Origin: Mycobacterium sp. E1214
Lineage (GTDB): Bacteria; Actinomycetota; Actinomycetes; Mycobacteriales; Mycobacteriaceae
Length of the DNA stretch: 64,000 nt
NCBI RefSeq assembly: GCF_001666755.1
Contig: NZ_LZJC01000140.1
Span: 1 to 64,000 of the forward strand
Reading direction: 5' to 3'
A program made the position numbers and the translations under genes. The notes beneath the pieces are model-generated. The model was not told the DNA's origin and made no database searches. It saw nothing but the letters and a program-made list of their open reading frames with translations. This document shows, in pieces, positions 31,395 to 40,436 of the stretch. Each line of letters begins with the position of its first letter. Position 1 is the stretch's first letter.

Positions 31395-32852
31395 ATGGAT
31401 CAATCGAAGGCTCCGTTGCTCGATGCGCTCGCCGACTACCGCTTGAAGGACCGCTACGGATTCACCCCGCCGGGCCACCGGCAAGGCCGCGGCACCGATG
31501 AGCGCGTGCTGGCGGTGCTCGGCCGGGAACCGTTCCTCGACGACGTGCTGGCCAGCGGCGGGCTGGACGATCGCCGCACCCGTAATGGCTACCTGCGCCA
31601 CGCGGAAGACCTGATGGCCGCAGCCGTGGGCGCCGACATCGCCTGGTTCTCCACTTGTGGCAGTTCACTTTCCGTCAAGGCGGCGATGATGGCCGTAGCC
31701 GGCGGCGACGGCGGCCTGCTGGTACCTCGGGACAGCCACAAGTCGATTGTCGCCGGCCTGATCTTCTCCGGTGTGCAGCCACGCTGGATCACCCCCCGCT
31801 GGGACGCCGCGCGGCACATGTCCCACCCACCGTCGCCGGAGGAGGTCGAGGCGGCGTGGGACCTACACCCTGACGCCGCCGGTGCGCTCGTGGTCAGCCC
31901 GAGCCCGTATGGCACCTGCGCCGACATCGCGGGCATCGCCGAGGTGTGCCATCGCCGCGGGAAACCATTGATTGTCGACGAGGCATGGGGCGCGCACCTG
32001 CCTTTCCACGAAGACCTCCCAACCTGGGCCATGGACGCGGGCGCCGACGTCTGCGTTGTCAGCGTCCACAAGATGGGCGCGGGGTTCGAGCAAGGCTCGG
32101 TTTTTCACGTGCAGGGCGACCTCATCGACACCGACCGCCTGTCGGCGTGCGCAGACCTGCTGATGACGACCAGCCCCAACGTCCTGGTGTACGCCGCCAT
32201 GGACGGCTGGCGCCGGCAGATGGTGCAGCGCGGCCACGACCTGCTGGATTCGGCGCTGCAATTGGCGCGGCGACTGCGCGCAGAGATCGAGACCATCCCC
32301 GACGTGCAGGTCCTGGACGACGAATTGCTCGGCGTGCAGGCCTCGCACGACTTGGACCGGATGCAGGTGCTGATCGACGTATCGGCAACCGGCACCTCCG
32401 GATACCAGGCCGGCGACTGGCTGCGGGAGCACACGCGCACAGACATGGGAATGACCGATCACCGCCGAATTCTGGCGACGCTGTCGTTCGCGGACGACGA
32501 TGCGACCGGGGCTCGCCTGCTGGACGCGTTGCGGTCGTGGCGCAAAGCCAGCGACGGGTTCGACCCGCCGCCGCCGGTCCACCTGACCTCACCGGACGAC
32601 CTACAACTGGACTCCGTGTGCCTGCCGTTCGACGCCTTCTTCGGGCGCGTCGAAGTGGTGCCGGCAACCCAAGCGGCGGGGCGCGTCGCCGCCGAACAAA
32701 TCACCCCGTACCCACCCGGCATTCCCGCCGTCGTACCCGGCGAGCGCCTCAACGACGCCGTGCTCGACTACCTGCGCTCGGGCGTAGCCGCCGGCATGAA
32801 CATCCCGGATGCGGCGGATCGGTCGCTGCACACCGTTCGCGTGCTGGCCTGA
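31395..32852 (+). CDS. PLP-dependent Orn/Lys/Arg decarboxylase family protein
   Basis: The 485-residue protein belongs to fold I PLP decarboxylases of the ornithine/lysine/arginine group. Visible motifs are FTPPGHRQG at the front, FSTCGSSLSVKAAM, PRDSHKSIVAGLIFSG, IVDEAWGAHLPFH with the PLP Asp, and Lys226 in SVHKMGAGFEQGS as the Schiff-base lysine. It is close to the short (about 480-residue) form without the wing domain of inducible E. coli enzymes. The substrate could be arginine, lysine or ornithine and cannot be told. It stands alone between recQ and a convergent SDR gene. Confidence 0.85.
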   Translation: MDQSKAPLLDALADYRLKDRYGFTPPGHRQGRGTDERVLAVLGREPFLDDVLASGGLDDRRTRNGYLRHAEDLMAAAVGADIAWFSTCGSSLSVKAAMMAVAGGDGGLLVPRDSHKSIVAGLIFSGVQPRWITPRWDAARHMSHPPSPEEVEAAWDLHPDAAGALVVSPSPYGTCADIAGIAEVCHRRGKPLIVDEAWGAHLPFHEDLPTWAMDAGADVCVVSVHKMGAGFEQGSVFHVQGDLIDTDRLSACADLLMTTSPNVLVYAAMDGWRRQMVQRGHDLLDSALQLARRLRAEIETIPDVQVLDDELLGVQASHDLDRMQVLIDVSATGTSGYQAGDWLREHTRTDMGMTDHRRILATLSFADDDATGARLLDALRSWRKASDGFDPPPPVHLTSPDDLQLDSVCLPFDAFFGRVEVVPATQAAGRVAAEQITPYPPGIPAVVPGERLNDAVLDYLRSGVAAGMNIPDAADRSLHTVRVLA

Positions 32853-32883
32853 CCGCCGAACCCTACTTGGCGAGAATCCGAAC

Positions 32884-33669
32884 TCAGCCACTCAGTGGCC
32901 TCGAAATGACCTTGTTCGCAGCGGCTTTCACCGAGTCGGGCAGCACACTGTTGGCCGCCCCCATGAGCTTCGACGACAGCGAGCTGGCCACCACCTTCTG
33001 ATCGCCCCGCATCAGCGCCTCGAACCCCTGCCGAGCCACCTTGGCCGGGTCGTCCTTGGGCATCTTGCCGATCAGCGAGTCCTCCATCTTGGCGCGGTGG
33101 AAGAAGTTGGTGTCGGTCGGACCCGGCATCAGCGCGGTGACGGTGATCGCGGTGTCCTGCAGCTCGTGGCGGATCGCCTCGGCGAACGACTGGATGAACG
33201 ACTTCGACGCGTTGTAGAGCGGCTGGTACGGGCCGGGCATCCCGGCCACGATGGACGAGGTGAACAGCAGCTTGCCCCGGTCGCGATTCGCCATGTCCCG
33301 CAACACCAATTTGGCCAGGTGCACCGTCGAGCGAACGTTGAGGTCGATGATGTTGAAGTCCTCGTCGAGTTCGCTCTTGAGGAACATCTCGCCCCGGCCG
33401 GTGCCCGCGTTGAGCGCCGCCGCGGCCAGTATCCGGTCGCCCTCGATCGTGCTCTGAAACAGGTGCTCGACGCCTTCCGGGGTCCGCAGGTCCACCTGGA
33501 CCGGTTGGACCGCGACGCCGAATTCGGCCAGCTTCGCAGGCACCTCGTGGATGCCGTCGTCATCGGCGGCGACGACGAGGTCGTAACCGGCCTGGGCGAA
33601 TTGCTTGGCGAGCTCGAATCCGATGCCACTGGATGCGCCGGTGATCAGCGCCAGTTGTGGTTGGGTCAT
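32884..33669 (-). CDS. Short-chain dehydrogenase/reductase
   Basis: This 261-residue SDR has the NAD(P) loop ALITGASSGIGFELAKQFA, NAGT-like stretch AAALNAGTG, catalytic Ser in LLFTSSIVAGMPG and YNASK with catalytic Tyr and Lys. Its C-terminus is basic and lacks the HVDGG end of the classical biosynthetic SDRs, resembling SDRs that act on lipid or cofactor substrates. Substrate unknown. It is convergent with the decarboxylase gene at a 31-base spacing. Confidence 0.88.
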   Translation of the reverse strand: MTQPQLALITGASSGIGFELAKQFAQAGYDLVVAADDDGIHEVPAKLAEFGVAVQPVQVDLRTPEGVEHLFQSTIEGDRILAAAALNAGTGRGEMFLKSELDEDFNIIDLNVRSTVHLAKLVLRDMANRDRGKLLFTSSIVAGMPGPYQPLYNASKSFIQSFAEAIRHELQDTAITVTALMPGPTDTNFFHRAKMEDSLIGKMPKDDPAKVARQGFEALMRGDQKVVASSLSSKLMGAANSVLPDSVKAAANKVISRPLSG

Positions 33670-33730
33670 ACGCGGCGGCTACCCGGCGCCGATGGCGCGA
33701 AACCTTCGGCGCCGGATCGCCGTGCCGACC

Positions 33731-33943
33731 CTAGGAGTTCGAGCCGCCGAGCGCGTTTCGTTCGCCCAGCTCGTGCATGACGGCGCTGGGACCGTCGAAA
33801 CTGTCCTTGTTCAACCCGCGCAGCGTCTCGACGAGGTCCTTGTCGGCGCCCTGCTGTTCGGCGTGCTTGGCCAGGTCTTGGGGCGACCCGGGGTAGTCGA
33901 ATCCCGACAGGTACTTCTGAACTTCAGTCACTTGGTATGGCAT
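33731..33943 (-). CDS. Small DUF2795 protein
   Basis: The 70-residue product fits the DUF2795 family of small helical proteins: YQVTEVQKYLSGFDYPGSPQDL at the front, then HAEQQGADKDLVETLRGL. Family members are common in actinobacteria and of unknown function. It lies just downstream of era on the same strand. Confidence 0.75.
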   Translation of the reverse strand: MPYQVTEVQKYLSGFDYPGSPQDLAKHAEQQGADKDLVETLRGLNKDSFDGPSAVMHELGERNALGGSNS

Positions 33944-33996
33944 GCCGTGGCGTCTACCCGCCGCGGTGCGACGAAAACGTCCACCAGCTTCGACAA

Positions 33997-34899
33997 TCAA
34001 AAGCCGAGCCGGCCAAGCTGTTTGGGATCGCTCTGCCAGTTCTTGGCGACCTTGACCCGCAGGTCGAGGTACACCTTGGTGCCCAGCAGCTTTTCGATCT
34101 GGGCGCGCGCGGCGGTGCCCACCTCGCGCAGCCGGGCGCCGCCCTTGCCGATGATGATGCCTTTCTGGCTGTCGCGCTCGACGTAGAGCAGCGCGTGGAC
34201 GTCGATCAGGTCGTCGCGGTCCCTTCGCGGGTTGACCTCGTCGATGACCACCGCCAGTGAGTGGGGCAGCTCGTCGCGCACCCCCTCCAGGGCCGCCTCG
34301 CGAATCAGCTCGGCCATCAACACTTCTTCGGGTTCGTCGGTCAGTTCGCCGTCGGGGTAGTACGCCGGGCCGACGGGCAGCGCGGCGGCCAGCACGTCGA
34401 TGAGGACGTCGACCTGCGCCCCGGTGGCCGCGGAGACCGGCACGATCTCCGACGCGCCGCCCAGCAGCTCGCTCACCGCGACCAGCTGCGCGGCCACCCG
34501 GTCCTTGGGCACCTTGTCGATCTTGGTGACGATGCCAGCCAGGGTGGTCTTCGGCGCGGTGGAACGGATCTGCTCGACGATCCACCGGTCGCCCGGCCCG
34601 ATCGCCTCGTCGGCCGGGATGCACAGGCCGATGACGTCGACTTCGCCGTAGGTGTCCCGGACCAGGTCGTTGAGCCGCTTGCCGAGCAGGGTCCGCGGCC
34701 GGTGCAGGCCCGGGGTGTCGACCAACACGATCTGAAAGTCCGGTCGGTGCAGGATGCCGCGGATGGTGTGCCGAGTGGTCTGCGGCCGCTTCGACGTGAT
34801 GGCCACCTTGGCGCCGACCAGCGCGTTGGTCAGCGTGGACTTGCCGGTGTTGGGGCGGCCGACCAGGCACACAAAGCCGGAGTGGAACTGTTCAGTCAT
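33997..34899 (-). CDS. era: GTPase Era
   Basis: Era (300 residues, same as M. tuberculosis) is an essential GTPase that binds 16S rRNA and helps mature the 30S subunit. The G domain shows GRPNTGKSTLTNAL (G1), TTRHTIRG (G2), VDTPG (G3) and TKIDK (G4). A C-terminal KH domain contains GIIIGKGGARLREVG. It overlaps the CorC-like gene by eight bases and belongs to the ybeY-phoH operon, a ribosome-maturation group. Confidence 0.95.
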   Translation of the reverse strand: MTEQFHSGFVCLVGRPNTGKSTLTNALVGAKVAITSKRPQTTRHTIRGILHRPDFQIVLVDTPGLHRPRTLLGKRLNDLVRDTYGEVDVIGLCIPADEAIGPGDRWIVEQIRSTAPKTTLAGIVTKIDKVPKDRVAAQLVAVSELLGGASEIVPVSAATGAQVDVLIDVLAAALPVGPAYYPDGELTDEPEEVLMAELIREAALEGVRDELPHSLAVVIDEVNPRRDRDDLIDVHALLYVERDSQKGIIIGKGGARLREVGTAARAQIEKLLGTKVYLDLRVKVAKNWQSDPKQLGRLGF

Positions 34900-36199
34900 C
34901 ACGCTCGACCCGTTCGCCGTCGGCCGACTCGCCGGATTCGGCGGGGCTGAGCAGCACCGTGCCGACGCGCACGCGGCCCCGGTGGTCGGTGCCGCCCTCG
35001 GCGTGCAGGCGCAGGCCGTGCGACACCACCTCGGCGCCCGGCAGCGGGACGCGGCCGAGTTCCAGCGCGAGCAGGCCGCCCACGGTGTCGACGTCGAGGT
35101 CGTCGTCGAAGTGCACGTCGTAGAGTTCGCCCAGGTCTTCGATCGGCAGCCGCGCCGAGACGCGAAAGTGCTTGTCCCCCAAGTCTTCGATGGGCGCGGT
35201 CTCGGCCTGGTCGTATTCGTCGGCGATCTCGCCGACGATCTCCTCCAGCACATCCTCGATGCTGACCAGGCCGGCGATCGCGCCGTACTCGTCGACCAGC
35301 AGCGCCAGGTGGTTGCGGTCGCGCTGCATCTCGCGCAGCAACGCATCCAGCGGTTTGGAGTCCGGCACGAACACCGCGGGGCGCATCACCTGGGCGACGG
35401 TCGCGCTGCGCCCGCCACCGGACTGAACAGCTTGCTGCACAAGGTCTTTGAGATACACCACCCCGACGATGTCGTCGACGTTCTCCCCGATGACCGGGAT
35501 GCGGGAGTGGCCGCTGCGCACCGCGAGGTTGATCGCCTGGCTGGCGAGTTTGTCGCTCTCGATCCAGATCATCTCGGTGCGGGGCACCATGACCTCGCGC
35601 GCCGGGGTGTCGCCGAGCTCGAAGACGCTCTCGATCATCTTGCGTTCGTCGGCGGCCACGACGCCACGCTGCTGGGCCAGATCCACGACTTCACGCAGCT
35701 CGATCTCCGAGGCGAACGGCCCGTTGCGCAGGCCGCGGCCCGGCGTGATCGCGTTACCGACGATCACCAGCAGCCGGCTGACCGGCATCAACAACCACGA
35801 AATGGCTTGCAGCGGCAGGGCCGTCACCAGCGCGATGGAATATGCGTTCTGCCGGCCCAGCGTACGGGGCCCGACGCCGATGACGACGAAGCTGGTCACC
35901 ACCATGATGGCCGCCGCGCCGAACAGGCCCCACCGCAGCCCGAAGTTGTCGTAGAGGAACACCACCAACAGCACCGTCGCGGTGATCTCGCACGTGTTAC
36001 GCAGCAGCACAACGAGGTTGATGTAGCGGGGTCGTTCGGCCATCACCGTGGACAACGCGACCGCGCCGGGCCGCTCATCGCGCACCAGCTCCTGCACCCG
36101 CGCCATCGAGACGGTGCTGACGGCGGCGTCGATGGCGGCGAAGAGCCCGCCCAGAGCGATCAACGCGATCGCGCCGAGCAGCTCAGACCAGCCGGTCAA
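34892..36199 (-). CDS. CorC/HlyC-family membrane protein (DUF21-CBS), Rv2366c-like
   Basis: The 435-residue protein has a DUF21/CNNM membrane domain (residues 1-170, about four hydrophobic segments with AAIDAAVSTVS), a CBS pair around residues 190-320 (VMVPRTEMIWIESD, GHSRIPVIGENVDDIVGVVY) and a CorC/HlyC domain at the end. Such proteins are thought to export or sense magnesium or cobalt. TTG 36199, overlapping the ybeY stop, gives the same length as Rv2366c. The name hemolysin carried by relatives is historical. Confidence 0.9.
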   Translation of the reverse strand: MTGWSELLGAIALIALGGLFAAIDAAVSTVSMARVQELVRDERPGAVALSTVMAERPRYINLVVLLRNTCEITATVLLVVFLYDNFGLRWGLFGAAAIMVVTSFVVIGVGPRTLGRQNAYSIALVTALPLQAISWLLMPVSRLLVIVGNAITPGRGLRNGPFASEIELREVVDLAQQRGVVAADERKMIESVFELGDTPAREVMVPRTEMIWIESDKLASQAINLAVRSGHSRIPVIGENVDDIVGVVYLKDLVQQAVQSGGGRSATVAQVMRPAVFVPDSKPLDALLREMQRDRNHLALLVDEYGAIAGLVSIEDVLEEIVGEIADEYDQAETAPIEDLGDKHFRVSARLPIEDLGELYDVHFDDDLDVDTVGGLLALELGRVPLPGAEVVSHGLRLHAEGGTDHRGRVRVGTVLLSPAESGESADGERVERDD

Positions 36200-36729
36200 T
36201 GGTCGAAATACCTTGACTTGTCCAGCAACCGGCGATCCCGCTCCTCCTGGCGATCCTGACGGTACGCCTGGACCTGGTCGGCGACCCACTCCACGAGCAG
36301 CCGGTCCTGAAGGGCGAACATCTCCTTCTCCTCGTCGGGCTCGCCGTGGTCGTAGCCGAGGAGGTGCAGCACGCCGTGGATGGTCAGCAGCGCCAGCTCG
36401 TGGCCCAGGCTGTGCCCCGCGGCCGCGGCCTGGCCGGCGGCGAACTCCGGGCACAGCACGATGTCGCCGAGCATCGACGGGCCGGGCTCCGGCGCGTCGG
36501 GGCGCCCGCCGGGCTCCAGCTCGTCCATCGGGAAGCTCATCACGTCGGTGGGGCCGGGCAGGTCCATCCAGCGCATGTGCAGGTCCGCCATCGCGGCGGT
36601 GTCCAACAGCACCATCGACAGCTCGGCCGCCGGGTTGACGTCCATCTTGGCGATGACGAACCGCGCGACGCTGATCAGCTCGGCCTCGGAGACGTCGACG
36701 CCCGACTCGTTGGAAACCTCGATGCTCAC
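36196..36729 (-). CDS. ybeY: rRNA maturation endonuclease YbeY
   Basis: YbeY (177 residues) is a zinc-dependent RNase for 16S rRNA 3'-end maturation and ribosome quality control. The zinc site is HGVLHLLGYDHGEPDEE, with three histidines. Other family marks are DLPGPTDVMSFPMDE and MLGDIVLCPEF. GTG 36729 gives the same length as the M. tuberculosis protein; ATG 36744 would add five residues. It sits between phoH and the CorC-like gene. Confidence 0.94.
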   Translation of the reverse strand: MSIEVSNESGVDVSEAELISVARFVIAKMDVNPAAELSMVLLDTAAMADLHMRWMDLPGPTDVMSFPMDELEPGGRPDAPEPGPSMLGDIVLCPEFAAGQAAAAGHSLGHELALLTIHGVLHLLGYDHGEPDEEKEMFALQDRLLVEWVADQVQAYRQDRQEERDRRLLDKSRYFDH

Positions 36730-36748
36730 GGGAAGATCATGCACCCGT

Positions 36749-37807
36749 TCAGCGGCGGCCGCGCGAACCGGACGCGCGGCGGGCCGCCCGGTTCAGCGCC
36801 AGCTCGGGTTCCTCGAACTTCGCGTAGGCGTCGACGATCTCCGACACCAGCCGGTGCCGCACCACGTCGACGCTGGTCAATTCCGCGATGTGGATGTCGT
36901 CGACGCCGTCGAGGATCTCGATCGCCGAGCGCAGGCCGGACCGGGCGCCGCCCGGCAGGTCGACCTGGGTGACGTCGCCGGTGACGACGATCTTGGACCC
37001 GAAGCCCAGGCGGGTCAAAAACATCTTCATCTGCTCGGCGGTGGTGTTCTGCGCCTCGTCGAGGACGATGAACGCCGAATTGAGGGTGCGGCCGCGCATG
37101 TACGCCAGCGGCGCCACCTCGATCACCCCGGCGGACATCAGCTTCGGGATCAGCTCGGGGTCCATCATGTCGTACAGCGCGTCGTAGAGGGGCCGCAGGT
37201 ACGGGTCGATCTTCTCGCTCAGCGTGCCGGGCAGAAAGCCAAGGCGCTCACCGGCTTCCACGGCCGGCCGGGTCAGGATGATGCGGCTGACCTGCTTGGT
37301 CTGCAGCGCGTTGACGGCCTTGGCCATCGCCAGGTAGGTCTTGCCGGTGCCGGCCGGGCCCACCCCGAACACGATGGTGTTGGCGTCGATGGCGTCGACG
37401 TAGCGCTTCTGGTTCAGCGTCTTGGGCCGGATGGTCTTGCCGCGCCGCGACAGGATGTCGAGGGTGAGCACCTCGGCGGGGGATTCGTTGTCGCCGCCGG
37501 ACAGCATGGCCACGCTGTGCCGCACCACCTCAGGGGTCAGCGGCTGCCCGTTGGCCACGATCGCGACCAGCTCGGAGATCACCCGCTCGGCGAGCGCGAC
37601 GTCGGCGGGCTGACCCGCCACGGTGACGGTGTTGCCGCGCACGTGCAGGGCGGCGCTCAGGCTGCGTTCCAGGGCGCGCAGGTTCTGATCGGCAGATCCC
37701 AACAAGCCGACGACGACATCGGGCGGAACGTCGATACTGCTGCGAACCTGGGCGTCGGCGTGGAGGGCTCCAGCTGCGTCGGCAGCGTTGGTCTCGCGGG
37801 GCGTCAC
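36749..37807 (-). CDS. phoH: PhoH-like ATPase
   Basis: This 352-residue ATPase matches Rv2368c. An N-terminal KH-like part (about 25-110) is followed by a P-loop domain: GVGPAGTGKTYLAMA (Walker A), ILTRPAVEAGERLGFLPG, and FIVLDEAQNTTAEQMKMFLTR (Walker B), with VTGDVTQVDLP. PhoH with YbeY and Era is a conserved RNA-processing set. GTG 37807 was chosen to match the family N-terminus (TPRETNAADAA). Despite its name, phosphate control is not shown here. Confidence 0.93.
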   Translation of the reverse strand: MTPRETNAADAAGALHADAQVRSSIDVPPDVVVGLLGSADQNLRALERSLSAALHVRGNTVTVAGQPADVALAERVISELVAIVANGQPLTPEVVRHSVAMLSGGDNESPAEVLTLDILSRRGKTIRPKTLNQKRYVDAIDANTIVFGVGPAGTGKTYLAMAKAVNALQTKQVSRIILTRPAVEAGERLGFLPGTLSEKIDPYLRPLYDALYDMMDPELIPKLMSAGVIEVAPLAYMRGRTLNSAFIVLDEAQNTTAEQMKMFLTRLGFGSKIVVTGDVTQVDLPGGARSGLRSAIEILDGVDDIHIAELTSVDVVRHRLVSEIVDAYAKFEEPELALNRAARRASGSRGRR

Positions 37808-38020
37808 GTGGTTTTCGAAGCCTGCCTTCTGGGCCGTCTGGGGAGCGTGGGGCTTGACCACCCATCTTACCGCCGGGCGCACCGTTGACCCAACGGTCAG
37901 CGGGCCGCCCGGCCCGCTCCGGCGGCGGCGGTTCGGGCCGGAACCGAATTTTTACGGCGGCCGCGACGTCTTTTCGGTGCAGTAGAAGAACCCCCGCCAC
38001 GCGCTGTGAAAGGTGCCTTT

Positions 38021-39655
38021 ATGTATCGCCAGATCCTCGATCCGGTCGCCCACTCGCTCGCGTGGAGTTCGCTGGCCGCGGCCCTGCCGCTCGCGGCGTT
38101 GTTCGTGATGCTCGGGGTCCTGCGGGTGCGCGCCTGGCTGGCGTCGGTGGTGTCGCTGGCCGTCGCGCTCGCAGTCGCCGTCGCCATCTACGGGATGCCG
38201 GTCGAGCAGGCGGTGCTGGCCGGCACCGAGGGCGCGGTGTTCGGCTTCTTCCCGATTCTGTGGATCGTGATCAACGCGCTCTGGGTGTATCAGATGACCG
38301 CGCGCACGGGCCATTTCGACGTGCTGCGGCGCAGCTTCGCGACGGTGAGCGACGACCACCGCGTGCAGGCGATCATCATTGCGTTCTCCTTCGGCGCCCT
38401 GCTCGAGGCGTTGGCCGGCTTCGGCACGCCCGTCGCCGTCACCTCGGTGATGCTGCTCGCCCTGGGCTTCCCGCCGCTCAAGGCGGCGGTGCTGTCGTTG
38501 GTCGCCAACACCGCGCCGGTCGCCTTCGGGGCGATGGCCACCCCGATCATCGTGCTGGCCAAGGTGTCGGGCATCTCCACCGAAACGCTGGGCGCGATGG
38601 TCGGGCGCCAGACGCCGCTGCTGTCGGTCTTCGTGCCGCTGGCGCTGGTCGCCATCGCCGACGGCCGGCGCGGCCTGCGTCAGACCTGGGGCGCCGCGCT
38701 GACCGGAGGCCTGGTGTTCGGCGTCGGGCAATACGCCACGTCCAACTTCCTGTCGGTGCCGCTGGCCGATGTGATCGCCTCCCTGCTGTCCGCCGGGGCG
38801 CTGGTCGCCTTCGTGCGCGTCCGGCCGCCGCGCCCGGCCGAGGCGCGCGTCGCGGCCGGCGTCGCCAGCGGCGCGGCGCCCGCGGCCGAAGCGCCGGAGC
38901 CCGCCGAGCCGCGCGATCCTCGCGGCCAGGTCCTGCGCGCCTACGCGCCGTACGCGATCATCATCGCCGTCTTCGTGGTGTGCCAACTGCCGCCGGTCAA
39001 GGCGCTGCTGGAGGAGGCCACCCGCACGGTCCGGTGGCCGGGGTTGCACCTGTTCACCGCCAAGGGCGTGCCCTCGGCCCTACCGGCCTTCACGGTCAAC
39101 GCGCTCACCACGCCCGGGACCCAGATGCTGATCGCCGGCCTGCTGAGCATGGCGGTGCTGCGGCTGTCGGCGAAGGACGCGCTCAGGGCCTACGGCGCCA
39201 CCCTGCACCAGCTGCGCTGGGCCATCGTCACCGTGATGGCGGTGCTGGCGCTGGCCTTCGTGATGAACGCGTCCGGCCAGACGATCACCCTCGGGACCTG
39301 GATGGCGGGGGCCGGCACAGCGTTCGCGCTCATCTCCCCCGTGCTGGGCTGGCTCGGCACCGCCGTCACCGGGTCGGACACGTCGTCGAACTCGCTGTTC
39401 GGGGCGCTGCAGGTGACCGCGGCGAGCAAGGCCGGGCTGTCGCCGGTGCTGATGGCGGCGGGCAACAGCTCCGGCGGCGTGCTCGGCAAGATGGTGTCGC
39501 CGCAGAACCTGGCCATCGGCGCGGCCGCGGTCGGGGTGTACGGCCGGGAGGGCGACATCTTCCGCCGCGTGGTGGTGTGGAGCCTGGCGTTCCTGGTTTT
39601 CATCTGCGCGCTTTCGGGGCTGCAGGCCGCGGTGCTGTCGGCCATGGTGCCCTGA
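38021..39655 (+). CDS. lldP: L-lactate permease
   Basis: The 544-residue membrane protein belongs to the LldP/LctP lactate permeases, which bring in lactate or glycolate with protons. It has a dozen or more hydrophobic segments. Family stretches include FGFFPILWIVINALWVYQ, GALLEALAGFGTPVAVTSVML, GFPPLKAAVLSLVANTAPVAF and SDTSSNSLFGALQVTAA. AAAGG precedes ATG 38021. It is inserted between phoH and rsmE relative to M. tuberculosis. The cytoplasmic loop at 275-305 is Ala/Glu-rich. Substrate preference is inferred. Confidence 0.92.
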   Translation: MYRQILDPVAHSLAWSSLAAALPLAALFVMLGVLRVRAWLASVVSLAVALAVAVAIYGMPVEQAVLAGTEGAVFGFFPILWIVINALWVYQMTARTGHFDVLRRSFATVSDDHRVQAIIIAFSFGALLEALAGFGTPVAVTSVMLLALGFPPLKAAVLSLVANTAPVAFGAMATPIIVLAKVSGISTETLGAMVGRQTPLLSVFVPLALVAIADGRRGLRQTWGAALTGGLVFGVGQYATSNFLSVPLADVIASLLSAGALVAFVRVRPPRPAEARVAAGVASGAAPAAEAPEPAEPRDPRGQVLRAYAPYAIIIAVFVVCQLPPVKALLEEATRTVRWPGLHLFTAKGVPSALPAFTVNALTTPGTQMLIAGLLSMAVLRLSAKDALRAYGATLHQLRWAIVTVMAVLALAFVMNASGQTITLGTWMAGAGTAFALISPVLGWLGTAVTGSDTSSNSLFGALQVTAASKAGLSPVLMAAGNSSGGVLGKMVSPQNLAIGAAAVGVYGREGDIFRRVVVWSLAFLVFICALSGLQAAVLSAMVP

Positions 39656-39662
39656 GCGCCGG

Positions 39663-40424
39663 TCAGGGGCCCGGCGCGACGTCCCAGCGGGGCGTCAGGA
39701 CCCCGAGGGCGCCCAACGCCACCGCGGCGGCCGTCGACGTGCGCAGCACCTGCGGCCCGAGCCGCACCGCCACCGCGCCCGCGTCGGTCAGCGAGGCGAG
39801 TTCCTCCGGCGCAATGCCGCCCTCGGGGCCGATTAGCAAGGTGATCGAATCGGCCTGCGCCACATCGCTGTCGGCGATCCGGCCGGTCGCGGACTCGTGC
39901 AGCACCAGCACCGTGGCGCCGGCGGCGACGTCGTCGCGAATCCGGCGGGCCAGCTCCGCGGTGGACAGCACCCCGTCGACGGACGGGATGTGCGGGCGGC
40001 GCGATTGCCGGGCCGCCGAACGGGCGACGGCCCGCCACCGCCGCAGGCCCTTGTCCACCCGCGCGCCCTTCCACTCGGCCACGCAGCGCGCGGACTGCCA
40101 CGCGAGGAAACCGTCGGCGCCGGCCTCGGTGGCCAACTCGATAGCCAGCTCCGAACGCTCGGACTTGGGCAGCGCCTGCGCCACCGTCACCGCGGGGCGG
40201 CCGGGCTCGACGCTCCACCGCTGCAGCACCCGCGCCCGCAGCCCGTCCCGCCCGGCGTCCTCGACCTCGCAGTGCGCCAGGGCACCCGCGCCGTCGCCGA
40301 GCACCAGCCGCTCGCCCGGGCGGATCCGCCGCACCGTGGCGGCGTGGAAGCCCTCGTCGCCCTCGACGGCGGCGAGCGACCCCACGTCGGGCAGCGCCTC
40401 GACGTAGAACAGCGTCGCGACCAT
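39663..40424 (-). CDS. rsmE: 16S rRNA m3U1498 methyltransferase
   Basis: RsmE (253 residues) methylates U1498 of 16S rRNA. It has the N-terminal PUA-like part (FYVEALPDVGS, HAATVRRIRPGERLVLGDG) and a SPOUT methyltransferase domain with ALPKSERSELAIELATEAGAD, LLIGPEGGIAPEEL and LGPQVLRTSTAAAVALG, the knot that holds S-adenosylmethionine. It corresponds to Rv2372c and is adjacent to dnaJ2 as there. Confidence 0.93.
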   Translation of the reverse strand: MVATLFYVEALPDVGSLAAVEGDEGFHAATVRRIRPGERLVLGDGAGALAHCEVEDAGRDGLRARVLQRWSVEPGRPAVTVAQALPKSERSELAIELATEAGADGFLAWQSARCVAEWKGARVDKGLRRWRAVARSAARQSRRPHIPSVDGVLSTAELARRIRDDVAAGATVLVLHESATGRIADSDVAQADSITLLIGPEGGIAPEELASLTDAGAVAVRLGPQVLRTSTAAAVALGALGVLTPRWDVAPGP

Positions 40425-40436
40425 GCGCAGCCCGGG

